From positions 1,674,001-1,738,000 of the forward strand of contig NZ_CDGG01000001.1 of the NCBI RefSeq assembly GCF_000821065.1: 64,000 bases of DNA. Reading direction: 5' to 3'. Below the pieces are notes generated by a model. That model saw only the letters and a program-made list of their open reading frames with translations, was not told the DNA's origin and did not search any database. Of this stretch, positions 1 to 8,458 are shown in pieces. Numbering within the stretch: position 1 is the stretch's first letter; each line of letters begins with the position of its first letter. A program made the translations under genes and the position numbers. This DNA comes from Oceanobacillus oncorhynchi (GTDB lineage: Bacteria > Bacillota > Bacilli > Bacillales > Amphibacillaceae).

Positions 1-231
1 GATATGAATATTATTCGTAGTTATGCAGGTCTCCGGCCGTGGACGCCGGATCACTTGCCAATTATTTCAGAGACTACTGTTCCTAATTATTATGTAGCCG
101 CTGGTCATGAGGGAGATGGAATTGGATTGTCTGCGGTAACAGGTTATTGGATGGCTCAGATGGTGACAGATACACTCGAGGATGACATTAGTCCGCTAAG
201 TATGGAAAGATTTCAGGAGGAGGCAATATGA
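1..231 (+). CDS. FAD-dependent oxidoreductase of the DAO family, C-terminal end (partial)
   Basis: The gene runs in from the left edge; only about 76 C-terminal residues are present, so the internal ATG at base 4 is not the real start. The stretch GLRPWTPDHLPII followed by YYVAAGHEGDGIGLS is the typical C-terminal FAD-contact region of glycine/D-amino-acid oxidase-type flavoproteins. Its stop overlaps the start of the racemase-family gene by 4 bases, which indicates translational coupling in one operon. In known trans-4-hydroxy-L-proline catabolism the epimerised cis-4-hydroxy-D-proline is oxidised by such a flavoenzyme, so D-hydroxyproline (or D-proline) dehydrogenase is the inferred role. 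The substrate cannot be read from the fragment. Confidence 0.8.
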   Translation, partial: DMNIIRSYAGLRPWTPDHLPIISETTVPNYYVAAGHEGDGIGLSAVTGYWMAQMVTDTLEDDISPLSMERFQEEAI

Positions 232-1232
232 AGATAAATTCAAAACTACTTGTTACTGTGGATACACACACTGGGGGAAACCCGACAAGAACGGTTTTAT
301 CCGGTATGCCTAAATTAAAAGGAGAAACGATTCAAGAAAAAATGCTGGATATGAAGGAAAACCATGATTACATTCGAAAATTTCTAGTTTTTCCACCCAG
401 GGGACATGATGTAATGAGCGGCACGATACTACTGCCGCCTTTAAAAGAAGAAGCAGATTTTAGTGTGATTTTTATAGAGACCGGTGGGTATCTGCCGATG
501 TGCGGACATGACACTATTGGTACATGTACAGCATTAGTAGAACTCGGTTATGTCGAAGTCAAAGAGCCTTATACTTCGGTAGTCCTAGATACCCCAGCTG
601 GTGTGGTAGAAGCCAGCTGCAAAATGAAAGAGGGCAAAGTGCAAGAAGTAACATTTATTAGTACCGATTCCTTTCACCTAAAGACGGTTTATATCGATTA
701 TAAAGATTTCAAGAATATAAAGTGCGATATAGCATATGGTGGGAATTTCTATGGGATTATGAAAGCGGGCGATTTAGGTTTATCCCTTCATGTATCGAGG
801 TCAGAAGAAATCGTCGAAATTGCCATGGCAATCAGAGATGAAATTAATCGTCGGCATGAGGTGAAACATCCTGATTATCCATTTATTAATAAGCTGACTC
901 ATATGGAATTCTATGAAACAGGTGATGTTGTTAAAAACACAGTAATTGTACCTCCGGGAGGCATTGACAGATCGCCATGTGGTACAGGGACATGCGCAAA
1001 AGTATCAACACTTTATAAAGAAGGCGACCTTGATCTAAATGAAGTCTTTATCCACGAAAGTATCACAGGATCTCAATTTAAAGCCCAGGTAATCCACGCG
1101 AGTGTGAAAGGAAATATAATTTATAATAGGGTTGCTATTACAGGAACAGCATGGATTATGGGGAGACATGATTTTTATTTTGATCCCGATGATCCTTTAA
1201 ATCAGGGATATCTATTGATTCCAGAAATATAA
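228..1232 (+). CDS. proline racemase / 4-hydroxyproline epimerase family enzyme
   Basis: A 334-residue protein of normal family length. It carries both catalytic cysteines of the cofactor-independent racemases: Cys92 in MCGHDTIG and Cys251 in DRSPCGTGTC. The N-terminal VDTHTGGNPTR and the PPRGH motif near residue 57 are also family hallmarks. Members with both cysteines interconvert L- and D-proline or epimerise trans-4-hydroxy-L-proline; those missing the first cysteine are dehydratases, so dehydratase is unlikely here. The downstream DapA-like lyase and the upstream D-amino-acid flavoenzyme favour the hydroxyproline epimerase role. The start overlaps the preceding stop (ATGA) and follows an AGGAGG sequence. 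Proline itself as substrate cannot be excluded. Confidence 0.85.
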   Translation: MKINSKLLVTVDTHTGGNPTRTVLSGMPKLKGETIQEKMLDMKENHDYIRKFLVFPPRGHDVMSGTILLPPLKEEADFSVIFIETGGYLPMCGHDTIGTCTALVELGYVEVKEPYTSVVLDTPAGVVEASCKMKEGKVQEVTFISTDSFHLKTVYIDYKDFKNIKCDIAYGGNFYGIMKAGDLGLSLHVSRSEEIVEIAMAIRDEINRRHEVKHPDYPFINKLTHMEFYETGDVVKNTVIVPPGGIDRSPCGTGTCAKVSTLYKEGDLDLNEVFIHESITGSQFKAQVIHASVKGNIIYNRVAITGTAWIMGRHDFYFDPDDPLNQGYLLIPEI

Positions 1233-1244
1233 GGAGGTGATTTT

Positions 1245-1982
1245 ATGATTTCAAAAGTAATCAACAGTTATGATATTCATATAAATGGACAACAATTACG
1301 AATTATTGAGAAAAACGAGCTGGAGACGGTATTACAAGACTATGAGAATAAGGCATTAATGCGGAATGAGCCGAGAGGGAGCAAATATGTTCGTTTACTT
1401 ATCTTTCAATGGAGTGATGATGTTTTAGATGTAGAATTACACCCAAATGAAAGCGTTGACAATATTCGTATTTTATTAAAAGGGTGCATTTCCTCTCTTG
1501 TGGATCGTGGGAGAATAAACTCAAAAGAAAGCTATTTAGTAAGAAATAATGGCCAAATGTATGAATTTCAGCATGGATGTCTGACGACAGAAAAATTACC
1601 AGAAGTAGAGAAAAAACAAAATATGTATTTAGTCAACGATAAGAAGATAAAAGTCTATGAAGTTGACATGGAATTAGAAATTAAAAATATAACAGCTATT
1701 AAAGCGTATATTCACTCTAAGCAAGATGGAAATAGTGATTATCTGGTGCTTAAACAAGGAGAAAAACAAGTCGTTGCAAATAAAAAAGGAGATATCTTAG
1801 CTTATCCAATTATTGAAGTCGTTGCTGTATGTGCAAAGGAGTTCTCTCAGGAAATTATCACCTCTTTCACAGGATTAAAAATACATGCTGAAGATATGCA
1901 ATTCAATTATTATTTGATATCTAATTCACAATTTTATATTGAGCATAGCGACATCTACGCTAAAGGATTTATCATTAAATAA
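1245..1982 (+). CDS. shortened, cysteine-less proline racemase-like paralog (putative pseudoenzyme)
   Basis: A 245-residue protein with an AAGGAGG site 7 bases before its ATG, inside the racemase operon. I do not know it as a named family. By eye its N-terminus (VINSYDIHINGQQLRII) lines up with the racemase start (VDTHTGGNPTR), ALMRNEPRGS with the conserved PRGH segment, and its end (QFYIEHSDIYAKGFIIK) with the racemase tail (FYFDPDDPLNQGYLL). The positions of MCGH and SPCGTG, the two catalytic motifs, are replaced or missing, and it is about 90 residues shorter. It has no signal peptide or membrane segment. If the alignment is right it is a catalytically dead paralog that could pair with or regulate the active enzyme. 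The remote homology is an inference by eye. Confidence 0.5.
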   Translation: MISKVINSYDIHINGQQLRIIEKNELETVLQDYENKALMRNEPRGSKYVRLLIFQWSDDVLDVELHPNESVDNIRILLKGCISSLVDRGRINSKESYLVRNNGQMYEFQHGCLTTEKLPEVEKKQNMYLVNDKKIKVYEVDMELEIKNITAIKAYIHSKQDGNSDYLVLKQGEKQVVANKKGDILAYPIIEVVAVCAKEFSQEIITSFTGLKIHAEDMQFNYYLISNSQFYIEHSDIYAKGFIIK

Positions 1983-2000
1983 AACAAGGGGCGGAAATAT

Positions 2001-3422
2001 ATGGTTAGAGAAAAGAAACTGCCAAGTATACCAGTATTATTGCTCATTTTGGTTTTGTTTGTAGTAATAATGTTTGGTTTTATTGTTATTTTAGAACTGC
2101 CTATCCAATTAGCTTTGCTCGCAATCTGGTTTGTAATTATGGGGTTTGGATTATATTTAGGTAATACGTATATAGAAATGGAAAAAGGACTTTTAAAAGG
2201 AATTTATGAAGGTTTAGGAGCGACGCTTGTTTTAATCGCTGTAGGTGCACTTATCGGCTCTTGGATTGCTGGAGGTATTGTACCGACGATGATCTATTAT
2301 GGTTTGAGTATCATTAGCCCGAGTATCTTTTTGATGGCAGCAATGATTATCTGTGCGATTACATCTATTTCAACAGGAACATCATTTGGTTCAGCAGGCA
2401 CAGCCGGCATAGCGATGATGGGTATCGGGGAGAGCTTTGGGCTGCCAACATATTTGGTTGCTGGGGCAGTTATTTCAGGGTGTTACGTTGGAGATAAAAT
2501 GTCGCCATTATCTGATACAACAGTTATGACAGCTTCCTTGTCAAGAGTTGATTTATTCAGACATATAAGATCGATGTCATATGTATCTTTACCGGCTTTC
2601 GTGATTGCGGCAATTGCTTATTGGATTGTAGGTTTAATCATGCAAGATGGCAGCGGTGATCTGTCAATTGCAGAGAATACAATGGCCAGCCTGCAGGATA
2701 CATTTCATATATCCTGGGTCATGCTGATTCCGGCAGTAGTGGTTGTCGTCATGCTGGCATTTAAACTACCATCCATACCGGTAATTATATTTGGAGCATT
2801 ACTAGGAAGCGTGTGGGCAGTTTGGTTCCAAGGATATGGATTTATTGAAGCGATTGAGACATTGTATTCAGGAAGTGGAGTTACTACAGGAATTGATTTC
2901 ATTGATAACCTTTTAGATCGTGGTGGTATTACTTTCATGCTTGAGGTTATTTTGTTGATTCTTCTAGCTTTAGGTGTCGGCGGATTGTTACAGTCCATTG
3001 GTGCCTTTACGGTAATCGGGGAGCTTTTTGCTAAATGGGCAACGAATACAGGTAATCTGACATTAACGACTATGATCGCAGCATTCTTTGGAATATTTTT
3101 TGGCGGAGCAGCTTACGTTTCAATGTTAACAGGCACGAAAATTACAGAAGCTAATTATGACAGGAAAAAAATAAGCAGATCCTTGTTATCAAGAAATGTA
3201 GAGGCAGGCGGTACGATTACAACGCCGATGGTTCCATGGTCAGATGGAGGGGTTTTTATGGCAACAACGCTGGGTGTCTCAACACTCGCATATTTGCCAT
3301 TCTTCTGGTATGGATTTTTAGTTATTATCATTAACTTAATTTATGGTTATTTTGGATTATTTATTTTAGATAAAGATGATTATGAAAAAGAAAGGGATGA
3401 GGAGCATGAAAAAACAATTTGA
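2001..3422 (+). CDS. nhaC: NhaC-family Na+/H+ antiporter-type carrier
   Basis: A 473-residue, strongly hydrophobic protein with about a dozen membrane segments. The conserved central stretch GDKMSPLSDTTVMTAS and later TPMVPWSDGG are typical of NhaC/ArsB-like antiporters of Firmicutes. Known members exchange Na+ for H+ or act as malate/lactate antiporters. Its place between the racemase paralog and the DapA-like lyase suggests that it imports the substrate (hydroxyproline, or an amino acid with Na+) for this operon; that role is inferred from position only. GGGGCGG lies just before the ATG. Its 3' end overlaps the next gene's ribosome binding site and first codons by 17 bases. Confidence 0.8.
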   Translation: MVREKKLPSIPVLLLILVLFVVIMFGFIVILELPIQLALLAIWFVIMGFGLYLGNTYIEMEKGLLKGIYEGLGATLVLIAVGALIGSWIAGGIVPTMIYYGLSIISPSIFLMAAMIICAITSISTGTSFGSAGTAGIAMMGIGESFGLPTYLVAGAVISGCYVGDKMSPLSDTTVMTASLSRVDLFRHIRSMSYVSLPAFVIAAIAYWIVGLIMQDGSGDLSIAENTMASLQDTFHISWVMLIPAVVVVVMLAFKLPSIPVIIFGALLGSVWAVWFQGYGFIEAIETLYSGSGVTTGIDFIDNLLDRGGITFMLEVILLILLALGVGGLLQSIGAFTVIGELFAKWATNTGNLTLTTMIAAFFGIFFGGAAYVSMLTGTKITEANYDRKKISRSLLSRNVEAGGTITTPMVPWSDGGVFMATTLGVSTLAYLPFFWYGFLVIIINLIYGYFGLFILDKDDYEKERDEEHEKTI

Positions 3423-4287
3423 AGGAGCATTTCCAGTATTAATTACACCAATGAATGAGGATTACAGCGTGAACTATGAAGGGTTAAAAGAAAATATCCA
3501 GTACTATTTGGATCAAAAAGTCCCTGGAATAGTGGTAGTTGGAAGTACAGGAGAATTTGCATCATTGGATGAAGCAGAAAAGAAGGAAATCGTCAAAATT
3601 GCTGGTGAAGTAGTAAAAGATACAGAGACAGATTTATTGGTCGGTATCGCCGATGAACGCACAGACAAAGTGTTAGAATATGCAAAACATGCCGAGGCAA
3701 ACCATGCAGATGGACTGTTACTAATCAACTCATACTATATGACACCGACAGAAGAAGAGGCATTTGAACAATTTAAAGAAGTGAACGATCAAGTTTCCAC
3801 ACCGATTATGATGTACAACAATCCATTTACGGCTAATGTGAATTTGGAAAATGAAACGATTTATAAAATTGATAAAGAACTGGATAACGTGCAGTATATT
3901 AAAGAGTCGAGCGGAGATATAAGAAAGGTTAGAGCGGTGGCCGACAATACAGATCTTGTTCTGTTCTGCGGTGCTGATGATCTTGCATTAGAATCATTTG
4001 TCCTTGGAGCGACTGGCTGGATTTCAGTGGCAGCTAATATCGTACCGAATAGTGCAGGAAGACTGTATGAGCTGGTGAAAGCGAAGAATTATGACGGGGC
4101 AAAGGAGCTTTATAAGGATTTATTGCCGCTATGTGAATTTCTGGAGGACTCCGGGAAGTATGTTCAAATAGTGAAGAAGGCGATGGAGTTGAAAGGGTTA
4201 AATGGCGGGCCATCAAGAAAGCCCAGATTAGGACTTACTGAGGAAGAGATTACAAAGCTGAAAGAGCTTATGGAGAAACTCGATTAA
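3406..4287 (+). CDS. DapA/DHDPS-family lyase, likely 1-pyrroline-4-hydroxy-2-carboxylate deaminase
   Basis: A class I aldolase-type protein of 293 residues from the chosen start. In-frame ATGs exist at 3376 and 3382, but GGGATGAGGAG lies immediately before the ATG at 3406 and this start gives the usual family length. Family motifs are GSTGE (about residues 47-51), the tyrosine in MMYNNP (about 136) and the Schiff-base lysine in YIKESSGD (about 165). True dihydrodipicolinate synthases sit with lysine genes; here the gene ends a hydroxyproline-type operon, where the homolog deaminates 1-pyrroline-4-hydroxy-2-carboxylate to 2-oxoglutarate semialdehyde. That assignment rests on context. The matching semialdehyde dehydrogenase is not in the window. 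Confidence 0.8.
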   Translation: MKKQFEGAFPVLITPMNEDYSVNYEGLKENIQYYLDQKVPGIVVVGSTGEFASLDEAEKKEIVKIAGEVVKDTETDLLVGIADERTDKVLEYAKHAEANHADGLLLINSYYMTPTEEEAFEQFKEVNDQVSTPIMMYNNPFTANVNLENETIYKIDKELDNVQYIKESSGDIRKVRAVADNTDLVLFCGADDLALESFVLGATGWISVAANIVPNSAGRLYELVKAKNYDGAKELYKDLLPLCEFLEDSGKYVQIVKKAMELKGLNGGPSRKPRLGLTEEEITKLKELMEKLD

Positions 4288-4303
4288 AATTATCCAACAA
4301 ATT

Positions 4304-4345
4304 AAAAAGGATTAGTCCTTACGTTTTGGACTAGTCCTTTTAATA
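4304..4345. terminator. bidirectional terminator between the lyase and sigma-54 genes
   Basis: AAAAGGATTAGTCC and GGACTAGTCCTTTT form a 14-base stem (one mismatch) around a 10-base loop, with A/T runs on both sides. It can end the + operon and the convergent sigma-54 gene; it overlaps the 3' end of the latter. Confidence 0.85.
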
Positions 4346-5532
4346 TTTCCCAGTATTTGATTTTTATATTTGTTTACGGTTCTTCTGGAAATAAAGATCC
4401 CCATCTCAGCTAAACATTTCGAGATTTTATTATCTGAAAGTGTTTCAAAGCCATCTATATCTTGAATTACGTATTTTATATAACTAACAGATAGGTTCTT
4501 ATAACTCTTTTTAGACAACAATGCTTTTACTGAAAAGATTCCTCTAGGTGTAGCAATATATTTATTACAGAGTAACCTGCTGATGGTAGCGGGGCTCAGT
4601 TTGGTCTGTTCAACTAAATCTGTTTGATCTAAAGCATTCAAAAAGTCACTTCTCCCGGTTAAATAATCGTATTGGACATTTGCAATGATAGAAATTACTT
4701 GAGTTAAGTATATTTTCCTTGCATTCAAAATAGAAATAAGTTCTTCGTATTCCGTTTTAAACTTTTCCAACTCAGCGTTGAATGGATGGTTATTACAGTC
4801 GATTAATATCGGTTCATAAGAAATGCCTCCAGTAAGATAATCATGAATGATAACCTGTAATCCATTCTTTCCATATACAATGGAAGCATCAGGAGAAATA
4901 TTTAATGTTTCTTCAGCATCTAAAGGGGTTAAATTACAATGAGCAGTAATTAAATCTATGTATTTTTTGAATTCAGTTTCTTCCACATGCGAATCTTTTA
5001 GAAAACTAAATGAATTTTGATGGATTTCCTCCAGGTTAGTTGAGAATAGATCAAATAGCTTTTCGTTATAAAAATCCTTATTTTTTAACTGGAATTTTAT
5101 AAAATCTATCATATTCCGCGTTCCGATGCCTTTATTTTCATAAGTTTGTAATTGGTTAATCAACTGTTTCACTCTATTTATTGGCGTTTTAGTATAAATA
5201 GAAATTTTATATGGGTCTTCTTCTAAGAAACCTTTGGTATTGAGAGAATGAAGAATGAACTCCATCGTTAACTGATCCTGTGCATAAAGAATACAGCGGA
5301 AATGGGTTAGAATGTCATCGATTATATGTTGAGAATCAGTCTGCTTTTTAGAGATATAGGACATTGGGATTTTGTCTTCATATATGCAAATCAACGGATT
5401 TTCATTGTATTTATTCTGTATATAATTGTAAAGATCAGATTGATTATATTTAAAGAGATGGATGGAGTTAATGATGTAATGGTTTAAAGAGATACTTATG
5501 TCAGCGTTTACATTGTTTTGTATGGAAATCAT
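4312..5532 (-). CDS. rpoN: divergent RNA polymerase sigma-54 factor (RpoN/SigL family)
   Basis: A protein of 406 residues. The start at 5532 is chosen because AAGGGAGGG lies 5 bases upstream; the ORF extends 16 codons further without a ribosome binding site. The C-terminus holds the RpoN box variant ISRRTVNKYK, which reads the -24 element, preceded by a helix-turn-helix (LSPATISRLLC...TPRGIFSVKALLS). The N-terminal core-binding region is recognisable (NENPLI) but divergent, and the protein is shorter than B. subtilis SigL. Sigma-54 needs an enhancer-binding activator, and none is in the window. Sigma-54-dependent regulators control amino-acid catabolic operons in Firmicutes, so this factor may serve the neighbouring hydroxyproline operon, whose promoter lies off the left edge. 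Confidence 0.85.
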   Translation of the reverse strand: MISIQNNVNADISISLNHYIINSIHLFKYNQSDLYNYIQNKYNENPLICIYEDKIPMSYISKKQTDSQHIIDDILTHFRCILYAQDQLTMEFILHSLNTKGFLEEDPYKISIYTKTPINRVKQLINQLQTYENKGIGTRNMIDFIKFQLKNKDFYNEKLFDLFSTNLEEIHQNSFSFLKDSHVEETEFKKYIDLITAHCNLTPLDAEETLNISPDASIVYGKNGLQVIIHDYLTGGISYEPILIDCNNHPFNAELEKFKTEYEELISILNARKIYLTQVISIIANVQYDYLTGRSDFLNALDQTDLVEQTKLSPATISRLLCNKYIATPRGIFSVKALLSKKSYKNLSVSYIKYVIQDIDGFETLSDNKISKCLAEMGIFISRRTVNKYKNQILGNIKRTSPKRKD

Positions 5533-5724
5533 GTAAGCCCTCCCTTGTATATGATTAAAGAAAACAAAAATTAAGAACATTTGTTAATTAAGATAATTTT
5601 ATCCTTTCTAAAAATACAAGTCAAACAGAGAAAAGTAGATGTAATTTGATACTTTTTATAGAAATTTTTTCGCGCTATATGCATGCTTGAAGAAAAATTG
5701 TAAAAATAACCATTTACCAGTTTA

Positions 5725-5753
5725 TTTACATCGAACTTCCAGAGTGGTATGAT
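5725..5753 (+). promoter_or_regulatory. SigA promoter for the POT transporter leader
   Basis: TTTACA and TATGAT separated by 17 bases. Transcription would begin near 5760, leaving an untranslated leader of about 420 bases before the transporter gene. Confidence 0.7.
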
Positions 5754-5759
5754 ATATAG

Positions 5760-6178
5760 TATTCAACTTTTATACACGGGAATAAACAAAAGAAGTAGTA
5801 CCCTGACGAACCCAAAATAAGTATAAAAACGGCTTTATTTTCAAAACAGTGATTAGCGGTATATTTGAAAATAACAGCGAAGCAATGCAAGAAAGACATT
5901 GTCATACTTGCATGACATGAATGGTTTATCCGTTTATTTCTTTTAAAGTTGAGTTGATTTCATGCAGCATTTGCTTATAGGCTCATCAATTACAGGTACC
6001 TCTTCTGTTTGGCGGTTTTACGATTCCAGTAATCTAGAAACCAAACGGCGGGGTATTTTTTAATTGTTTGAATATTTACGTAAGAGCAGCAATTTAGCTG
6101 GAATGGATGCTCCGTAATATATGGAAGCCTATATATGGCAAAAACAAATTAATATAAATAGAAAGGGACAGAAAGCTT
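5760..6178 (+). promoter_or_regulatory. long 5' leader with internal terminator, upstream of the POT transporter
   Basis: The roughly 420-base leader contains a strong hairpin at 5997-6054 (GTTTGG near 6006 with CCAAAC at 6041-6046, extended by a TACC/GGTA outer stem) followed by a T-run at 6055-6061. A second hairpin lies at about 6075-6119 (TTACG with CGTAA). The layout of promoter, about 235 bases of RNA, terminator and then gene resembles a riboswitch or attenuator. I do not recognise T-box, SAM, lysine, cobalamin, TPP or c-di-AMP motifs in it. A 23-codon reading frame (5849-5920, GTG start, ending HCHTCMT) exists inside it but has no clear ribosome binding site. Confidence 0.5.
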
Positions 6179-7660
6179 ATGACATCGAAGAACCCACAAG
6201 AGATCCTTAAGAGTATTCCGCAAAAAGGTTTTTTCGGACATCCTAAAGGGTTGTTTACATTATTTTTCACAGAGTTTTGGGAGAGATTTTCATACTATGG
6301 TATGAGAGCAATCTTACTTTACTATATGTATTATGCGATTAAAGATGGCGGACTGAATCTGGATAAAGGAACCGCTGCTTCCATCATGGCTATTTATGGC
6401 TCGCTTGTTTATATGTCAGGGATTATCGGCGGCTGGATTGCTGACCGTTTGCTTGGTACGAAACGCACCGTCTTTTATGGCGGCATATTGATTATGGCAG
6501 GTCATATTGCCTTATCCTTTCCGGGAGGAGTTACAGCTCTATTCGTATCAATGGGCTTAATTGTTATTGGAACAGGGCTGTTAAAACCGAATGTATCTAA
6601 TATCGTCGGGGATTTATATGATAAAGAAGATCCGCGTACTGATGCCGGATTTAGTATATTCTATATGGGGATTAACCTTGGTGGTTTAATTGCACCATTT
6701 ATTGTCGGAACACTCGGGCAAAAATATAATTTCCATTTAGGATTTGGAGTAGCAGCTCTTGGTATGTTAGTCGGGCTGATTATTTTCTTGGCTACAAGAA
6801 AGAAATATTTAGGTCTTGCTGGCTCTTATGTACCAAATCCTCTATCACCGGAGGAAAAGAAATCTGTATTTTTAAAAATGGGAATCAGCGCGATTGTGGT
6901 TATCATCGCAGGCGCTATTCTGATTTCTAACGGTATTTTAACCATTGATGGATTTATCATGTTAGTCAGTATATTAGGGATAATTATTCCGACTATTTAC
7001 TTTTTAGTCATGTATTTCAGTAAGAAAACAACCAGTCAGGAGCAAAAGAGTTTACTTGCTTATATTCCGCTGTTCCTTGCAGCAATGGTGTTCTGGGCGA
7101 TCCAAGAACAAGGAGCGGTTATTTTGGCACAATATGCCGATGAGCGGACAAGATTATCATTTGCCGGTTTTTCCTTACAATCATCTTGGTTCCAATCATT
7201 CAATCCATTATTTATTGTTCTGTTAGCGCCGGTATTTGCAGCACTTTGGATGAAGCTTGGCAAAAGACAGCCATCTACGCATAAAAAATTCTCACTAGGT
7301 CTGGTTTTTGCTGGTCTATCTTTCTTGAACATGATCATTCCAGCAATTTACGCAGGTCCTGATACGCTGGTAAGTCCAATATGGCTTGTGCTCAGCTTTC
7401 TGATTGTAGTATTTGGTGAGCTATGTTTATCACCAGTCGGTTTAGCAGCTACAACAAGAATGGCTCCTGCTGCATTCTCTGCCCAAACAATGAGTCTTTG
7501 GTTCTTGTCTAATGCATCGGCACAGGCAATTAATGCGCAAATTGTTAAACTATACAGCCCGGAAACCGAGATTCTCTACTTTGGAATTATTGGCGGGATT
7601 GCTGTGTTGCTAGGTGTAGTATTGTTCTTTTTCTCTTCTTTTTATAAAAAGAGAGTGTAA
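6179..7660 (+). CDS. POT-family proton-coupled di/tripeptide transporter (DtpT-like)
   Basis: A 493-residue integral membrane protein of the proton-dependent oligopeptide transporter family. The ExxERFSYYG motif (EFWERFSYYGMRA) in the first helix and the stretch GTGLLKPNVSNIVGDLY (PTR2 signature region) are diagnostic. About 14 membrane helices are visible, the usual number for bacterial POT proteins. It imports di- and tripeptides with protons as a nitrogen and carbon source. GAAAGGGA precedes the ATG. It stands alone between terminators and is probably controlled through its long leader. Confidence 0.92.
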   Translation: MTSKNPQEILKSIPQKGFFGHPKGLFTLFFTEFWERFSYYGMRAILLYYMYYAIKDGGLNLDKGTAASIMAIYGSLVYMSGIIGGWIADRLLGTKRTVFYGGILIMAGHIALSFPGGVTALFVSMGLIVIGTGLLKPNVSNIVGDLYDKEDPRTDAGFSIFYMGINLGGLIAPFIVGTLGQKYNFHLGFGVAALGMLVGLIIFLATRKKYLGLAGSYVPNPLSPEEKKSVFLKMGISAIVVIIAGAILISNGILTIDGFIMLVSILGIIIPTIYFLVMYFSKKTTSQEQKSLLAYIPLFLAAMVFWAIQEQGAVILAQYADERTRLSFAGFSLQSSWFQSFNPLFIVLLAPVFAALWMKLGKRQPSTHKKFSLGLVFAGLSFLNMIIPAIYAGPDTLVSPIWLVLSFLIVVFGELCLSPVGLAATTRMAPAAFSAQTMSLWFLSNASAQAINAQIVKLYSPETEILYFGIIGGIAVLLGVVLFFFSSFYKKRV

Positions 7661-7711
7661 TTGGATGGAATAGAACTTTGCACGCATGTGATTAACCATA
7701 CAAATTTTTTT

Positions 7712-7757
7712 ATAGCCACCCAACTGCTTACCAGGGCAGAGGGGTGGTTATTTTAAT
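7712..7757 (+). terminator. terminator after the POT transporter
   Basis: ATAGCCACCC and GGGGTGGTTAT form a stem, with a further inner CTGC/GGCAG pairing, followed by a short T-rich tract. Confidence 0.75.
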
Positions 7758-7962
7758 GATACACGTTGATAACCCACTTTATTGGGTCATGGTGAATTTG
7801 TGTTTATAGAGTATTGACATCCGGATTTATCATTGGAATTCGTCCGAAAAATATCCGTATAAAAAGGTGCGTTTCATAGATACGCAGCAAAAATTAGATG
7901 TACCACCCCTTTTCATTTAAGATAGAAATAGAAATTATATAGAAAGAGGATTTGAATTTGAA

Positions 7963-8195
7963 ATGGTACCTATTAAAATGGAGCAGTTTATAATAGACTA
8001 TTGTAAAAATAACCCGGCAGCAAATTAGAAAGAGGTTAAAACAGGCAGTTCAAGATAAGAAAACTGAAGTGACTTGCAGAGAAAGTATATGAGCAATTGG
8101 AAGTGCACTTGTTTATCAATAGCTGTTTCACCTGTTTAACGGGAGACACGGATTCCTCGAATGATTATGAGATTGACGAAGTTTGCTGGTTATAA
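7963..8195 (+). pseudogene. decayed small gene with a CxxC motif
   Basis: Joining frames gives one continuous small protein: MVPIKMEQFIIDYCKNNPAA, then KEVK, QAVQDKKTEVTC, AIGSALVYQ and CFTCLTGDTDSSNDYEIDEV-CWL. Four lesions are needed: an in-frame TAG after the first 21 codons, a one-base shift near 8041, a TGA where TGG is expected just before AIGSA, and another shift near 8129. The reconstructed product of about 75 residues, with a Cys-x-x-Cys pair and an acidic C-terminus, resembles short conserved proteins of unknown function in Bacillaceae. The ATG follows an AGAGGA sequence. The function is unknown and the gene is very likely dead. Confidence 0.7.
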
Positions 8196-8244
8196 ATTTT
8201 ACATTCCATAAAGTATTTTCTGTCCTTATAATAGCAACTTGTAG

Positions 8245-8285
8245 AAAAGAACCCATTATGATATTTTCAAATATGGGTTCTTTTC
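8245..8285 (+). terminator. terminator downstream of the decayed gene
   Basis: AAAAGAACCCAT and ATGGGTTCTTTT form a perfect 12-base stem ending in a T-run. Confidence 0.85.
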
Positions 8286-8353
8286 ATGGGTTATCTGGCT
8301 TTTTCATAGTATGATTGCTTTGTTTTAGAAAATAATAATCGTAAGCTTATCAG

Positions 8354-8368
8354 TACCGCACTGCGGTA
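8354..8368. promoter_or_regulatory. palindrome upstream of the EamA gene
   Basis: TACCGCA-C-TGCGGTA, a perfect 7+1+7 inverted repeat about 90 bases before the EamA start. It could be an operator; no local regulator is evident. Confidence 0.35.
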
Positions 8369-8458
8369 GTACAACTATGTTATTAACGAAGGAAGCAGCA
8401 TTTTTAAATGTTTTATTAAAAATAAAGGAACAATCAAAGAGGAGGAAGTAAACATTTC

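Noticed and set aside
4300..6200. Sigma-54 (-24/-12) promoters near the sigma-54 gene
   Set aside because: No TGGCAC-N5-TTGC pattern was found by eye near the genes in this part of the window.
8377..8451. 24-codon upstream frame before the EamA gene
   Set aside because: No ribosome binding site, no membrane or other pattern, and it ends within the EamA ribosome binding site.
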